A stretch of DNA of 64,000 nucleotides from Culex pipiens pallens (Eukaryota > Arthropoda > Insecta > Diptera > Culicidae), in assembly GCF_016801865.2 (NCBI RefSeq), contig NC_068938.1, positions 48,710,831 through 48,774,830 of the forward strand, written 5' to 3'. Below are positions 45,613 through 58,262 of this stretch, in pieces; position 1 is the stretch's first letter, and every line of letters begins with the position of its first letter. The notes beneath the pieces were generated by a model. It was not told the DNA's origin. It made no database searches and saw only the letters and a program-made list of their open reading frames with translations. Position numbers and translations under genes: made by a program.

Positions 45613-46041
45613 GTTTTAGTAAATGATTTTTGTATTTTTTAGAAGAGACATACCATCCTGCATTTTTCGTGAGCCTTTTCGTCACATTTTAGGCTGTTTT
45701 CACAAAAATTTTGAGCGCAAAAAAATCGTTACGTCACCTTGAAATTTATTTTTTAAACTTAAAAATTGAAACATCTTATAGAATTGGCGTGTATTTTTCT
45801 TTCAGTGTATTTTTTAAAGAAGCTCGTCTAATTTCCTACAAGTTTGTCTTTGACAACTTTTTGATACGATGCAACTGCTTAGAGATACAGCAATATTTAA
45901 TTTACAAAATACTAAAATATTTTAAACCCTTACGCCCTTCTCAAAAGTCATTATCGAGTGCAAAGAGCTCCATATACACAAAAATGGCTTATATAAGTAC
46001 AAAAGAACCAGAAAACTTCCTGATTTGAGCTGGAATTGCTC

Positions 46042-48334
46042 TATGACATTGTCAATCAACAATCTCTCCATCAATTTTGTTTTTCTATTGAAAATTTATT
46101 TTTCCGTATTCTACATCATCCTTAATTTTACACAAAAAAAAATATACCAATTCACGTAATTCATAAAGTGGGAATCACGAAGGAATTTATTTACGAGAAG
46201 GTGCATATTCCGTCGTGGCTCAATTTTGATTCACAGAACTACCCCCATTTTCCCATCAAACATCAAGTGGACCAAAATAGAACGCAACTCACCGTCATGG
46301 GCCATGTCAATTTTTTTTACTAAAACACACAAAAATGTGACGCATTGTGAGTGTGTGCTCGCGTGTGTGTAAAAATATGAAATTCGCTTGTACGCACTAA
46401 TAACGACAATATTCCTAAATGGTTTCCGCAGAATTCGGCGTGTGACAGTGCGTAAAATGGCACCGTCATTGGGAGTTACTTTGAGCTACCTCATAACAAT
46501 AAAATAAGCCTAAATTGCACATGATTACTCAAAACAAGCTTAATCCAGATAGCTTAATGAGACCCGTTTCCCCGAGGGTCACACTCCAACGGAAAATTGG
46601 CCGTGACCCATTGAGCCAAGTAACCGGTCCCGGTTGACGGCTCTCGGGATGCTTTGCCTTTTGTCGAGCACCCATGTCCTGACAAGGGTCACCGAGCAGT
46701 GTTGTTGATGATGTTATTTTTAGGGTAGTCGTCACACAAAACGCCAGCCGACGACTGCCGCAACAAAAGAGGAATTTTCCCGCATTTTCCGTGAACTCGC
46801 GCGACGAGAAATTCCGTCACCTGTGCTGCTGCGGCTGATGGTGAAGGTGGTGGTGAGTTATGGAACGTGGGCGACTTGCTGAAGGTGGAGGAGAAAGAGG
46901 GTTTGTTTTTCATTTAGTCAATTGAAAGCCTCTTCTGGATGGGGCTACTCCGGAGGGACCAACTGGCGGCGAAGTAGACAGACGGTCGCGTGGGAGTCAG
47001 TGATGGTTATTGTTCCAGGAAGAATAGAATTTGCTGATATTTTTCATGTAAAATTCAAATGTAATGTAAAGTTCAAATTGTTATCCTTAATTCAAGCAAC
47101 TGCTGGACTAGATACATTTAAAGTTCCAATGTTCCAATCATTATTTGCTTTGATTTCATTTTTAATGTCTGTTTAATTTTCTAAAAAATTGAATATTGGT
47201 AAATTTTTCAAACAATTTTGGCAATGAACAGTTATATCAAAAATCAACAAAAAAAGGTTTATTGCGTTATTAAGAAGACGTTTTGATTTCAATGGTTCAA
47301 AGTTAATTTCTCTATTCCCTCGTTTCAAATGACTTTTTTGATGAAAATAAATATCAGAAAAAAAACTAGCATTTTTCAACCCTGATAATTTGTTTTTCAA
47401 GTAGCCTCCGTTCCTCATAATTGACCTCGAAGCATTAGCAGCAAATTGTGTTTCCCCTTTTCCCAATGTATGAATTAATGAAGGTTAGCCGCATTCGGAA
47501 AAATAGGTAAAAAGGGTAAAGGTTTTCCCAGTAAAGCAGACGGTAGGATATGGCGAAAGAGACGGTCGGTAGGGTAGGCAAATAGGTGCCACCATTAGTG
47601 TTAGTGAGTGGTGAGGGTTTTTTTTTCTGGGTGGAGTGTACCACTTGCCTGGAAAAAAGTTGCCTGCTTTTACACATTGAGCAAATAATAGAAAGAGGCT
47701 GAAAAAAGCACAAATTTGGGGTTAGCTTTCACTGGAAATTTTTTGCGGACCTTTTCCATGCCGAACAAGGATGAATTATGTTACTGTGTAGAAATTTACA
47801 TAGATGTGTGTTTGTGTGTGTGTGAATGAGAGAGTGTGTGTTATTTCATATGGCACGTTTCGGAGGCCTGCCGCAGCAATGATTTGTAGTTTGTGGTGAC
47901 TGGTGAAAACAGGGTGATTTATGAGTAGTTTTCCGTTGAGCTTTCGCTTCAAAGTGGTATGCTTTACTTGTTAAAAAAACTCTTGTACTAGTTTTGCATC
48001 ATACTTAAAAGATATATTGTTTGTTGACGTGAAAAAAATGCTCATAGTTTCCCCTAAAAAACACTACAAAAAAAAATGACCTATCGTACTTCAGGGATTT
48101 GTTTTTCAATACTAAGTTTTCTTAATTCACATCATTTACCTCTTGCAACCGAAATTTGATTCAAATGTGTGTTTCATGTGGAGCGTCCGATTTCCCGTCC
48201 CGGGAAAAAATCCCGGGAATTCACGAGATTTCCAAGAAAAAAATATTTCCCGTTTCACACAATTCCCGAGATACAAGCCGAAGTGTACATTAAATGTCAC
48301 TAAATTTTGTCTACCTTTTTGGCACCAATGTTTT
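46042..48334. other. Low-copy-looking sequence, no firm gene
   Basis: No gene is supported. The part 46530-46990 is GC-richer. A TG-rich run lies at about 47807-47824. TCCCGGGA occurs twice near 48198-48217 beside other CCCG words, perhaps a degenerate MITE. Confidence 0.4.
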
Positions 48335-48665
48335 CCGTGGTGTAGGGGTAAGCGTGGTTGTCTCTCACCCAGTCGGCCTGGGTTCGATCCCAGAAGGTCC
48401 CGGTGGCATTTTTCGAGACGAGATTTGTCTGATCACGCCTTCCGTCGAACGGGAAGTAAATGTTGGCCCCGGACTAACCTAAAAGGGTTAGGTCGTTAGC
48501 TCAGTCCAGGTGTAGGAGTCGTCTCCCTGGGTCCTGTCTCGGTGGAGTCGCTGGTAGGCAGTTGGACTAACAATCCAAAGGTCGTCAGTTTGAATTCTGG
48601 GGTGAATGGAAGCTGAGGTGTAAAAAGAGGTTTGCAATTGCCTCAACAATCAAGCCTTCGGAAAT
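48335..48665 (+). mobile_element. Dimeric-tRNA SINE (Twin-like)
   Basis: The head has GTGGTGTAGGGGTAAGCG and CTGGGTTCGATCCCAG (A and B box). The linker GACGAGATTTGTCTGATCAC is shared with 11085-11385. The second tRNA-like region has stem TTGGA/TCCAA around loop CTAACAA (48562-48578) and T arm GTCAGTTTGAATTC. The 3' end is placed roughly. Confidence 0.8.
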
Positions 48666-48715
48666 TTAGTTTCGAGTAGGAATCTCGCGATCGAGAACGC
48701 CAACTCAATGCTGTA

Positions 48716-49134
48716 CACCCAAAACTGGCAGCGCTAGTCCGAGAGAATGATGGTCTCGAGTCGAGAGAATAGTGGTACCATTCACGGACGCAGAGAACAC
48801 AGCTCGAGATGGGCGATAGAACTATTCTCTCGAGGTTCATTTGCAAAAAAAGTTCATCCGTCAAACAAAAAACCAAAAGTGTCGACAACGGGAATCGAAC
48901 TAGAGACCTTTGACAAACCAATCCAATGACTTAGCTGCCTCGGCCACCACAGCTTGGTGACCATGGAGAAGTCAGAAGTCGATGTATGACACTTGTTGGA
49001 GATTTATTGATTCAACTAACGAATGAACTCATTTGTTATGATGGTGTGAGTTGATACCATTATTCTACCGATTTTGGCACTGAGCCCTCAATAAATTTTG
49101 AGAGAACGATTATCTCGATTCTGAATTTTGGGTG
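48716..49134 (+). mobile_element. MITE family C, copy 3 (complete, TA-flanked)
   Basis: It starts CACCCAAAACTGGCAGCG and ends CTGAATTTTGGGTG, with TA at 48714-48715 and 49135-49136. It holds repeated CGAGAGAAT motifs. On the minus strand it also holds a tRNA-like stretch (TGGCCGAGGCAGCTAAGTCA, then AGTTCGATTCCC). At 419 bp it has no protein. This is the best-preserved copy and defines the ends for the family. Confidence 0.82.
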
Positions 49135-49136
49135 TA

Positions 49137-50374
49137 GAGCGAATAATTTAATTTTTGGGATTTGTTTTGAAATTATCCAAAAAATAATAATAAGAGCACA
49201 GTTTTTTTTTTTTTGAAAAGGTCCTATAAGCTTTTGTCTTCTACATGTTTATAGGACTTTGTCAAAAAACTCTGGAAATTGAACTAATCAGCTTGTCCGT
49301 TATTTTTATTTCAAGGTTCAATTCAGCTAATATACAGTTCTGAAGGATTCACAACTAGGAATATTGTTTGCCTATATGTTGGGCAATAAAAATGACGCTA
49401 TTATGGAATAATAACTATTTTATTTTCGACAAACGATTTTTATCCAGTCAAGATCAAAGTTGAGATTTGTTTAAAATTTATGTTCACCTTGACCAAATTG
49501 GATGAAAATTGAATTGATATAATTAAATTTTCAAAAAGGGTTGTTCGAGAAGAATTTGTTTTAAAGTTTTCGAGAAATTACTGTTTGAAGTTATAAATTT
49601 ATGAATCACCTGAGCTACCAGGGGGTAAAAGAGTAAAATATGAAAAAAAATTTGTTCAATTTCAACCACTTTCACACAAGAAAATTATTTTCATTCAATT
49701 GATTTATTAAGCCATATATTCATAAAACTAAAAACGTACCATAAATGGGAACATGCAAAATCATTAAAAAACAACTTCGTATCATATGAAATTTATCCAA
49801 AGATTGGTTGCATTATATTTCAAAAACTCGTTTCAAATATTTAAAACTTTATGTTGTGATTTCATTAATTTGTGTTTTAAGTTGAATAGCGCTAGATATT
49901 AGATTTATAGATAAGATTAGATCTATATATTCACAAGTTGAAAATACATGTCCAGGAATAATTTATTTGCCACGAAAACCATTATTTCTGCATGATTTCT
50001 GAGACAAATTGAAAGGCAATTTTATTGTTGTTGAGCATAAATTTTCATTGTCCAAAAACTTTGATTAAAAAAAATCATCTAAAAAAATAATAATGTACCA
50101 ATAATAAATGGTTTTGATTTGGTACGATTTGAAAGACAGCATAACAAGTTGGAAAATACATATCTCAATATTATCTCAAAGTTTCATGATTTTTTTTACA
50201 AGCACTCAAGCCATTAATTGATCTCCACACTCATTTTACCTAAATTGTTAATGAGTTGCTGTTCTATACAATTCTGTTGCAAAATATTTATCAGAAGCAG
50301 GTCAGAATAATTTTCGTTAAATTTCAAATTTCCCTGGAGTTGCATCCGATTAAGTTTGGGGTCCCATATCATAT
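49137..50374. other. AT-rich low-copy-looking sequence
   Basis: No gene, tRNA or clear repeat was recognised. Confidence 0.4.
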
Positions 50375-50964
50375 TTAACCTTCCCTTGGTATTAAAAAAA
50401 ATCACACATAAGGTATTGGGGTCCTTTTCGACCCCAAACTTTAAAAAATCGCCAAAAATCCAGTTTTTGACCGATTCCGGTTATTTTGGTCACAAATGAA
50501 AGCTTAGAACATCCCCTTTCCGAAACCGACCTGGAAAACCGGATTTGGTCACTGTGGCCACCGGGAATCGACTACAACCGAAAAAAGGCCTTTTTGAGAC
50601 CCCAACTTTGACGACCTGTATCTCCGGCAAATTTTAACCAATCAGGATGCTCCAGGTTGCATTCGACAGGTATTTACCTGTACTTTGACCACAAATATTA
50701 ATATCAGAGCCAGGTGACCTACCGGTTCCGGAAATCCGGAATATCCGGAAAGTTCATATTTTCCTGTTTTTCACGAGTCATCCTGACCAATCTGATACCA
50801 ATACTGTCATGATAGTTGAAATTGATCCATAAAACTTACTAAAAACACAATACACGATTGCCAGAACCACTCTGGAGTGTTAGTGGCCACTTCCGGGTAA
50901 CCTGGAACCGGTTCCCGGGTACCCGATGAACGGCCAATTTGAATTTTTTGTTGAAAACCCATCA

Positions 50965-51850
50965 TGTTGCATATCAAACTTCATGAAATTGAAAGATATG
51001 TCCATCTTTGATAATGCCGTTAATCTCTGAGTCATCCTGGCCAATCTGGAACCGGTTACCGGTGGAGCCTTGGGGACACTTCCGGAATATGAGATAAACC
51101 CTATCATCCGACATATCAAACTTCATGAAATTGGAAGATATGTCAATCTACGGTCATGCCGTTGTTCGTTGACCCATCCTGGTCAATCTGGAACCAGTTA
51201 CCGATGGCCCCTTGGGGACACTTCCGGAATATGAGATAAACCCTATCATCCGACGTATCAAACTTCATGAAATTGAAAGATACGTCTATTTTCGGTCATG
51301 CCGTTTTTCGCTGACCCATTGTGGCCAATCTGGAACCGGTTACCGGTGGCGCCTTGAGGGCACTTCCGGAATATGAGAGAAACCCTATCATCCGACATAT
51401 CAAACTTCATGAAATTGAAAGATATGTCAATCTACGGTCATGCCGTTGTTCGTTGACCCATCCTGGCCAATTTGGAACCGGTTACCGGTGGCCCCTTGGG
51501 GACACTTCCGGAATATGAGAGAAACCCTATCACCCGACATATCAAACTTCATGAAATTGAAAGATATGTCAATTTACGGTCATGCCAATTTTCGCTGACC
51601 CTTTCTGGCCAATCTGGAACCGGTTACCGGTGGCGCCTTGAGGACACTTCCGAAATATTAGAGAACCCCTATCATCCGCCATATCAAACTTCATGAAATT
51701 GAAAGACATGTTTATTTACGGTCATGCCGTTGTTCGCTGAAACATTGTGGCCAATCTGAAACAGGTTACCGGTGGCCCCTTGGGGACATTCCAGGAATAT
51801 GAGAGAAACTTTATCATCCGACGCATCAAACTTCATAAAATTGATAGATA
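50965..51850 (+). repeat. 142-bp tandem array, direct half
   Basis: TCATGAAATTG recurs at 50981, 51123, 51265, 51407, 51549, 51691 and 51833, exactly 142 bp apart. Each unit holds GGAACCGGTTACCGGTGG and CTTCCGGAATATGAGA. Confidence 0.95.
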
Positions 51851-51884
51851 TGTCAACCAACGGTCAGCGAACAACAGCATGACC

Positions 51885-53480
51885 GTAGATTGAAATATAT
51901 TTCAATTTCATGAAGTTTGATATGTCGGATAATAGGGTTTCTCTCATATTCCGGGAGTGTCCCCAAAGGGCCACAGGGAACCAGTTCCAGAATGGATCAG
52001 CGAACAACGGCATGACCGTAGATTGACATATCTTTCAATTTCATGAAGTTTGATATGTAAGATGATAGGGTTTCTATCATATTCCAGGAGTGTCCCCAAA
52101 GGGCCACCGGTAACCTGATTCAGATTGGCCACAATGTTTCAGCGAACAACGGCATGACCGTAAATAGACATATCTTTCAATTTCATGAAGTTTGATATGG
52201 CGGATGATAGGGTTTCTCTCATATTCCGGAAGTGTCCCCAAGGGGCCATCGGTAACTGGTTCCAGATTGACCAGGATGGGTCAACGAACAACGGCATGAC
52301 CGTAGATTGACATATCTTTCAATTTCATGAAGTTTGATATGTCGGATGATAGGGTTTATCTCATATTCCGGAAGTGTCCCCAAGGCTCCACCGGTAACCG
52401 GTTCTAGATTGGCCAGGATGACTCAGAGATTAACGGCATTATCAAAGATGGACATATCTTTCAATTTCATGAAGTTTGATATGGCGGATGATAGGGTTTC
52501 TCTCATATTCCGGGAGTGTCCCCAAAGGGCCACCGGTAACCGGTTCCAGATTGGCCACAATGGGTCAGCGAACAACGGCATGACCGTAAATAGACATATC
52601 TTTCAATTTCATGAAGTTTGATACGTCGGATCATAGGGTTTATCTCATATTCCGGAAGTGTCCCCAAGGGGCCACCGGTAACCGGTTCCAGATTGGCCAG
52701 GATGACTCAGAGATTAACGGCATTATCAAAGATGGACATATCTTTCAATTTCATGAAGTTTGATATGGCGGATGATAGGGGTTCTCTAATATTTCGGAAG
52801 TGTCCTCAAGGCGCCACCGGTAACCGGTTCCAGATTGGCCAGGATGACTCAGAGATTAACGGCATTATCAAAGATGGACATATCTTTCAATTTCATGAAG
52901 TTTGATAAGTCGGATGATAGGGTTTCTCTCATATTCCGGGAGTGTCCCCAAAGGGCCACCGGTAACCGGTTCCAGATTGGCCACAATGGGTCAGCGAACA
53001 ACGGCATGACCGTAAATAGACATATCTTTCAATTTCATGAAGTTTGATATGTCGGATGATAGGGTTTCTCTCATATTCCGGAAGTGTCCCCAAGGCTCCA
53101 CCGGTAACCGGTTCCAGATTGGCCAGGATGACTCAGAGATTAACGGCATTATCAAAGATGGACATATCTTTCAATTTCATGAAGTTTGATACGTCGGATG
53201 ATAGGGTTTATCTCATATTCCGGAAGTGTCCCCAAGGGGCCACCGGTAACCGGTTCCAAATTGGCCAGGATGGGTCAACGAACAACGGCATGACCGTAGA
53301 TTGACATATCTTTCAATTTCATGAAGTTTGATATGTCGGATGATAGGGTTTATCTCATATTCCGGAAGTGTCCCCAAGGCTCCACCGGTAACCGGTTCCA
53401 GATTGGCCAGGATGACTCAGAGATTAACGGCATTATCAAAGATGGACATATCTTTCAATTTCATGAAGTTTGATATGCAA
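51885..53480 (-). repeat. 142-bp tandem array, inverted half
   Basis: The same unit in reverse complement. TCATGAAGTTTGATATG recurs at 51908, 52041, then every 142 bp to 53461, for twelve copies. Only the first interval, at the turn-around, is short (133 bp). Units alternate between variants (ACTCAGAGATTAACGGCATT versus GGGTCAGCGAACAACGGCAT), which suggests higher-order duplication. Confidence 0.95.
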
Positions 53481-54225
53481 CATGATGGGTTTTCAACAAA
53501 AAATTCAAATTGGCCGTTCATCGGGTACCCGGGAACCGGTTCCAGGTTACCCGGAAGTGGCCACTAACACTCCAGAGTGGTTCTGGCAATCGTGTATTGT
53601 GTTTTTAGTAAGTTTTATGGATCAATTTCAACTATCATGACAGTATTGGTATCAGATTGGTCAGGATGACTCGTGAAAAACAGGAAAATATGAACTTTTC
53701 GGATATTCCGGATTTCCGGAACCGGTAGGTCACCTGGCTCTGATATTAATATTTGTGGTCAAAGTACAGGTAAATACCTGTCGAATGCAACCTGGAGCAT
53801 CCTGATTGGTTAAAATTTGCCGGAGATACAGGTCGTCAAAGTTGGGGTCTCAAAAAGGCCTTTTTTCGGTTGTAGTCGATTCCCGGTGGCCACAGTGACC
53901 AAATCCGGTTTTCCAGGTCGGTTTCGGAAAGGGGACGTTCTAAGCTTTCATTTGTGACCAAAAGAACCGGAAACGGTCAAAAACTGGATTTTTGGCGATT
54001 TTTTAAAGTTTGGGGTCGAAAAGGACCCCAATACCTTTAAAGTAACTTTTGTTATGGACGCTCCCCTAGGGGTCGTCCAAGGTTTATTTGTTTTGTGAAA
54101 TGTGTATTTATACTATAAATTTAATGTCAGAAAATTTCAAGGCTCTAGCATGTATGTAGCAAAAGTTATGGCAAATTTAATTTTCAAAAAGGCCGAAAAG
54201 GACCCCAATACCGTAGGAAGGTTAA

Positions 54226-56439
54226 CAGGGTTATTGAAAGACTTTTCTAACGAGTCTAAAAGATCGAAGAACTGGCATCCCTGTCCAATGTTCTGACAAC
54301 TCCAGTCATCATTTGCAATCAACTTTGTCATCATTTGAATGATTTTCACATTTTTTATTATAAATTATCATTTAAATTGTTTTTGAATGCTTAGAGGCAT
54401 AGACTGGGACAACACAAAAATTTATGCTCTACTTATTTTTACATTGGAATTTCACAAAAAAATCAAATTAATTTTTTTGCTAGTCTATTTCTATTGCACT
54501 TTTGAAGTTTTTTTTAAATCCCCACATTTTTAGGCTATTAATTTATCATTATAAAAATAATATTGTTTGAATCACAAATTATTTATGAAATTCAAACATC
54601 AAATTGTATTTAAATCAATATAAAAATTAATTTGATAAAAAAATGTTTCACAAACCATCGAATTCCCAAAAATTAAATATGCTTCAAGATTGCATTTTTT
54701 CAAATATTTTTTGAAGTTAATGATGAGAAAATGTTTCTTAGGACCATACAAAATTTTTAGGTTTGTTCAGGAAATTTTGATTCTTGAGTCATATACATAT
54801 CCATTAGGGTGGGTACGGATTTAGAAAAGCTCTCAGATTAAGTTCTGGTGTGGTTCCCCTAGTAGGGCATACCCATAGGGACTCTCACGCAAAATTTCAG
54901 CTCTTTTGGTTGAAAACTGGCTTGTCTCAAGCTGGTTCAAGTTTACATGGAAATTACTATGGGAAATTTTGAATTGTCGTTCATTCGCTCCTACAGGCCT
55001 GGGGAAAACATGTAGAAACTTCTAGGATGGCCAGAAATGAGCGGAATCGTCTGGAGAAAAACTTTCCCTAAGAGACCAGGTCGATTCGTTCAACCCCCAT
55101 CGAGCTCAACGGCAATACATCAGGGGTTTTCGAAACCAACGATTTTCCCAGAAAAGCATCAAATTTTCCTTAGCATGCTATGAATGCTTGATGAACACCG
55201 TGACGCCACATGTCAAACAGCACGTTGTAGCACGACTAGTGTCGCCTATAAAAAATTACTTTTTATTACATTTTGAACTAAAGAATTATCATTTATGGTG
55301 ATCCTGATACTATTTAGCTGTATTCTAAACCTCCAAATATGAAAAAAAGAAACTGTTATGGTTCAAATTTTATCCATAAGACCTTAAAGGCTTTAAAAAA
55401 ATGAAGAACAAACATGAAACCAAACTGACCCACAATAAGGTTTGTTTTCAAATCATTGAATAATTAAAAAAAAAAGAAGTTGAACCTTCTAACTTCTTTC
55501 GATGAATAAAGGACTTTTTTTTAATATTGTTCCTTGAGCTTTTTTTAGGACTCTAGTCCAAACATGAGCAAACTCGAATTCCGGCTCTGCTTCTGCAGAT
55601 AAAGTGACTGCAACTCTCCAAAGATACTCATTTCTACAGACACCATATGCGTTTTACGTGAAATTAGACTGCAGTAGTTACTATTTTGTTTCCTCATGCT
55701 GAAGAAATTTGTTTATTGATTGAAGAAAATCAGATTTTTTTTTTTGAAAGATCTATTGAGTTAAAAAAGAACAAAGTTTACTATGTATCAACATGTGAAA
55801 AGTATTCATTAAATCAATCATAAGTTTAGATTATCATCTTAAAGGGGACACTCCAAATAATATTTTAAATGGCTTTATTACAGATTCGAATATTATTTTA
55901 AAAAAAATTTAATTAAGCATATAATTTGGCTTATTTTCATGAAATATGGTAACGTCCAGCAAAAAGATGGTTGCATAAAAAAATATTCTGGGTAAACTAA
56001 AGATTTTCACTAATATGTGAAAATCTAGCCAAAATAAAAAAAAATGTATCTGTAAAAATATATAACGCAAAAAACAACTGCCAAGAGTAAATGCAGAATG
56101 CAGAATAAGTTTCAGATTAACAAACATAAAAAACCATAGAAATAAAGAACAAATCATATTTATGTACATTCTAAAAAATCTAGTAAATTGACAACAACAT
56201 GACAAAATTTTGGCATTGATTGAATTATTTGGTCAATTAATGTCAATCAATTAATGTCAATTAATTAATGTCAATGTATGTTTTTAGATCGTGATTTTCC
56301 CATCAATGAATTAATAAAAAATAATACGTCATTAAATTGATGAGTTGAAGCATACAGATTTCAACAATTTTGACAACAAATTTAGTTAATTTTGTCAATT
56401 TTTTTTGTTCAATTGATAGTTTGAGAATATTTCATTGCA
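54226..56439. other. AT-rich stretch with one GC-richer block
   Basis: No gene is seen. Block 54808-55260 is GC-richer (GGGTGGGTACGG, GGGCATACCCATAGGGACTC) and could be half of a palindromic element, but no partner arm was found. The rest is AT-rich. Confidence 0.4.
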
Positions 56440-57034
56440 AGCTGCAAAACAAAAAATCAAAACGGTGCACTTTATCAAAATTTCACCAAAGTACTTTTTG
56501 ATTGCAAATTCGATTTTACATCGAAAAATCAAGTTGAAAAAAAAATGCAACCAATATTTCGATTTTTAAATAAAATAGTTTTGATTCAAATTTTTTATCT
56601 AAGCCAAAGATTTTTCGCAAATTCTGGAAATATCTGAAAAGTTGGCATTTGATGACCCCTAAAATATATCCGGAAATAAAATGAAAACTAGTGTTTTTTT
56701 TTGCAAATCAAGATTTAGTGACAAAAAGTGAAATTAAAAATCACCTATTTTTACCCAGTTAAATTTTTTTCAGTGTAGTCTTTTTCCATACCTTGAATTT
56801 TTCCGAAGATACCAAATCGATTAAAAAATTCTTTCAAAAAGATACAGATTTTTGAATTTTCATAAATCATTTTTGTATGGACAGCTGCCGGATTTGTATG
56901 GAAAATTATATGAACAAACAAATTATGCAAAATGGCTTCTTTGGGCATACCGAAGGCACCAAAAAAGTTTCAGTAGGATTAAAAAATATTAAAACTTAAA
57001 TAAAAAAATAGACCGATAACGTAGAGAATTGCTC
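56440..57034. repeat. P1-family arm
   Basis: P1 blocks in order (AAGTACTTTTTGATTGCAAA, TTTGTATGGACAGCTGCC, GAAGATACCAAATCGATT) end with the P1 terminus GTAGAGAATTGCTC at 57034. Only one arm is present. Confidence 0.7.
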
Positions 57035-57304
57035 ATATGATCCTTTTAAATAGATTTGATTTTAAACGCAAAGCCATCCGATTTGATATTGTAAAATGAT
57101 ACACTCAAACCCCGTGTTGAAAAATTCATACCCAGAATTGTTCATCTCGCCCTGCCAACAGAAAACATCGAAGCTGATAGAAGAAAACATCTCGTATTAC
57201 AAGTAACCCCAGAGAAAAAACCAAACACAAAATCTCCCAACAAGTTCCCGAACAGTACTCAGTTACAAATCAAATCAATCACATACTTGTTACTATCGGT
57301 GCTC

Positions 57305-57533
57305 AGTCTCCGGTCCTCGGTTCCGATAAAGACGATCGAATAACGACGTCTGAACGTCGACGCTGGGGTGGCTTTTTCCTCTTCTGTTGCTGCTGCTGGA
57401 AAATTCTTGGTTCGATTCACTCACCGGAAGAAAAACAACTCTTTTCCTCCCACACCAGCACCAGCACCAAACTTGACTCCTCACTTCAACCTGCCCGACG
57501 CCACTTCCACAATCAATTCACTTCCCGCGCCAG
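57305..57533 (+). promoter_or_regulatory. Candidate initiator, leader exon and splice donor (weak)
   Basis: An initiator-like TCAGTC has its A at 57305. Downstream is about 230 nt of mixed-composition sequence without a long ATG frame, then CCAG|GTATGT with GT at 57534-57535, a good donor match. This could be a non-coding first exon. The downstream AGACG motif is 2 nt off the usual DPE position, so the promoter part is weak. Confidence 0.25.
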
Positions 57534-58242
57534 GTATGTGGGTGGGTGTGTGTGTGTGTGTGTGTATCCAAAATTTTCCCGGAATGACTTGCTCGCTTTC
57601 GATCGATCTGACTTCAATCAGCCACCATCTTCCATCATCATCTTCCTCACTTCTGGCTCTCACACTTTTGGTAGTTTTTCCTGATTTTTCCCTGCCCTGC
57701 CCCACACTCTCATGGGATGAAGTGCTTCTGGCGAATCATCACGAATTTTCTTCCGATTGCTAGCCCTTTTTTTGCTGCTCTTCCCAGAAACACTTCTTTA
57801 ATGCTTTTTTTTTCTTTTTTTTCAATGGAAAGCGGCACAATCACCTCCACTCTTTCAACGCTGCCAAGTGGAAAACTCGGAAAATTGATTCGTGATTTTT
57901 CAAGCTGGAAATCACGACTTTTTGAGTTACGCGACTAATGGGATTTTCCAGAGCCGGTAGAATAATTGGAACGAATTATCTAACCGGAAGGATTCATTAA
58001 GCTTTTACGACTCTTCAATCTACAAAAACGAATTTTCCACGAATTTTCCTTCAACTCACTTTGAACTTTTTTCCCCGCTCTGAACCGTTGAGCTGTGAGC
58101 ACGCACTATTTTTCTGAAATCACTCAAAACGATGACCACTTGATGACCACACTCAAGGCCACTTAAGGGGTAACCCTTGACGCTGTTGAAATCCGTGACC
58201 ACAGCGCGGACATGGCCTCGAATTTCCCCCCTTAAGCCGAGA

Positions 58243-58262
58243 GGGGGGGGGGGGAGGGGGGG
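58243..58262 (+). repeat. G-run with quadruplex potential
   Basis: About 19 G broken by a single A. It could form an intramolecular quadruplex, and it is also prone to assembly error. Confidence 0.8.

Larger units (their letters stand above)
43249..46041. mobile_element. P2 palindromic element, copy 2, with two nested insertions
   Basis: The left end is AGCAATTCCAACTCAAATCG and the right end is TGATTTGAGCTGGAATTGCT, with TA-like flanks at 43247-43248 and 46042-46043. The arms pair through GCATTTTTCGTGA, TTTTGATACGATGCAACTGC and TTTACATAAAAGTCTCCATA. The left arm is split by a MITE (43419-44059) and the right arm by a solo LTR (45057-45612). The P2 body alone is about 1.6 kb. Confidence 0.82.
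50379..54221. mobile_element. Satellite-carrying palindromic TTAA-element 3 (piggyBac-like flanks)
   Basis: TTAA (50375-50378) precedes CCTTCCCTTGGTATT. The right end is AATACCGTAGGAAGG, followed by TTAA (54222-54225). Outer arms of about 570 bp pair (GGTATTGGGGTCCTTTTCGA with TCGAAAAGGACCCCAATACC). Inside lie two facing arrays of a 142-bp unit, 7 direct and 12 inverted copies. No transposase is present. A TTAA target with C-rich ends fits piggyBac. The 142-bp unit differs in sequence from those of elements 1 and 2. Confidence 0.88.

Noticed and set aside
50965..53480. CRISPR array
   Set aside because: Repeats are head-to-tail 142-bp units without distinct spacers, inside a eukaryotic transposon; no cas genes.
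52334..53567. Series of 70-95-codon ORFs sharing GFISYSGSVPKAPPVTGSRL
   Set aside because: These are frames through the 142-bp array of element 3; each copy starts and stops with the repeat phase.
57368..57763. 131-codon Ser/Pro-rich ORF
   Set aside because: It has no ATG near its start and runs through a splice-donor-like site and a (GT)n microsatellite, so it is more likely leader plus intron than coding.
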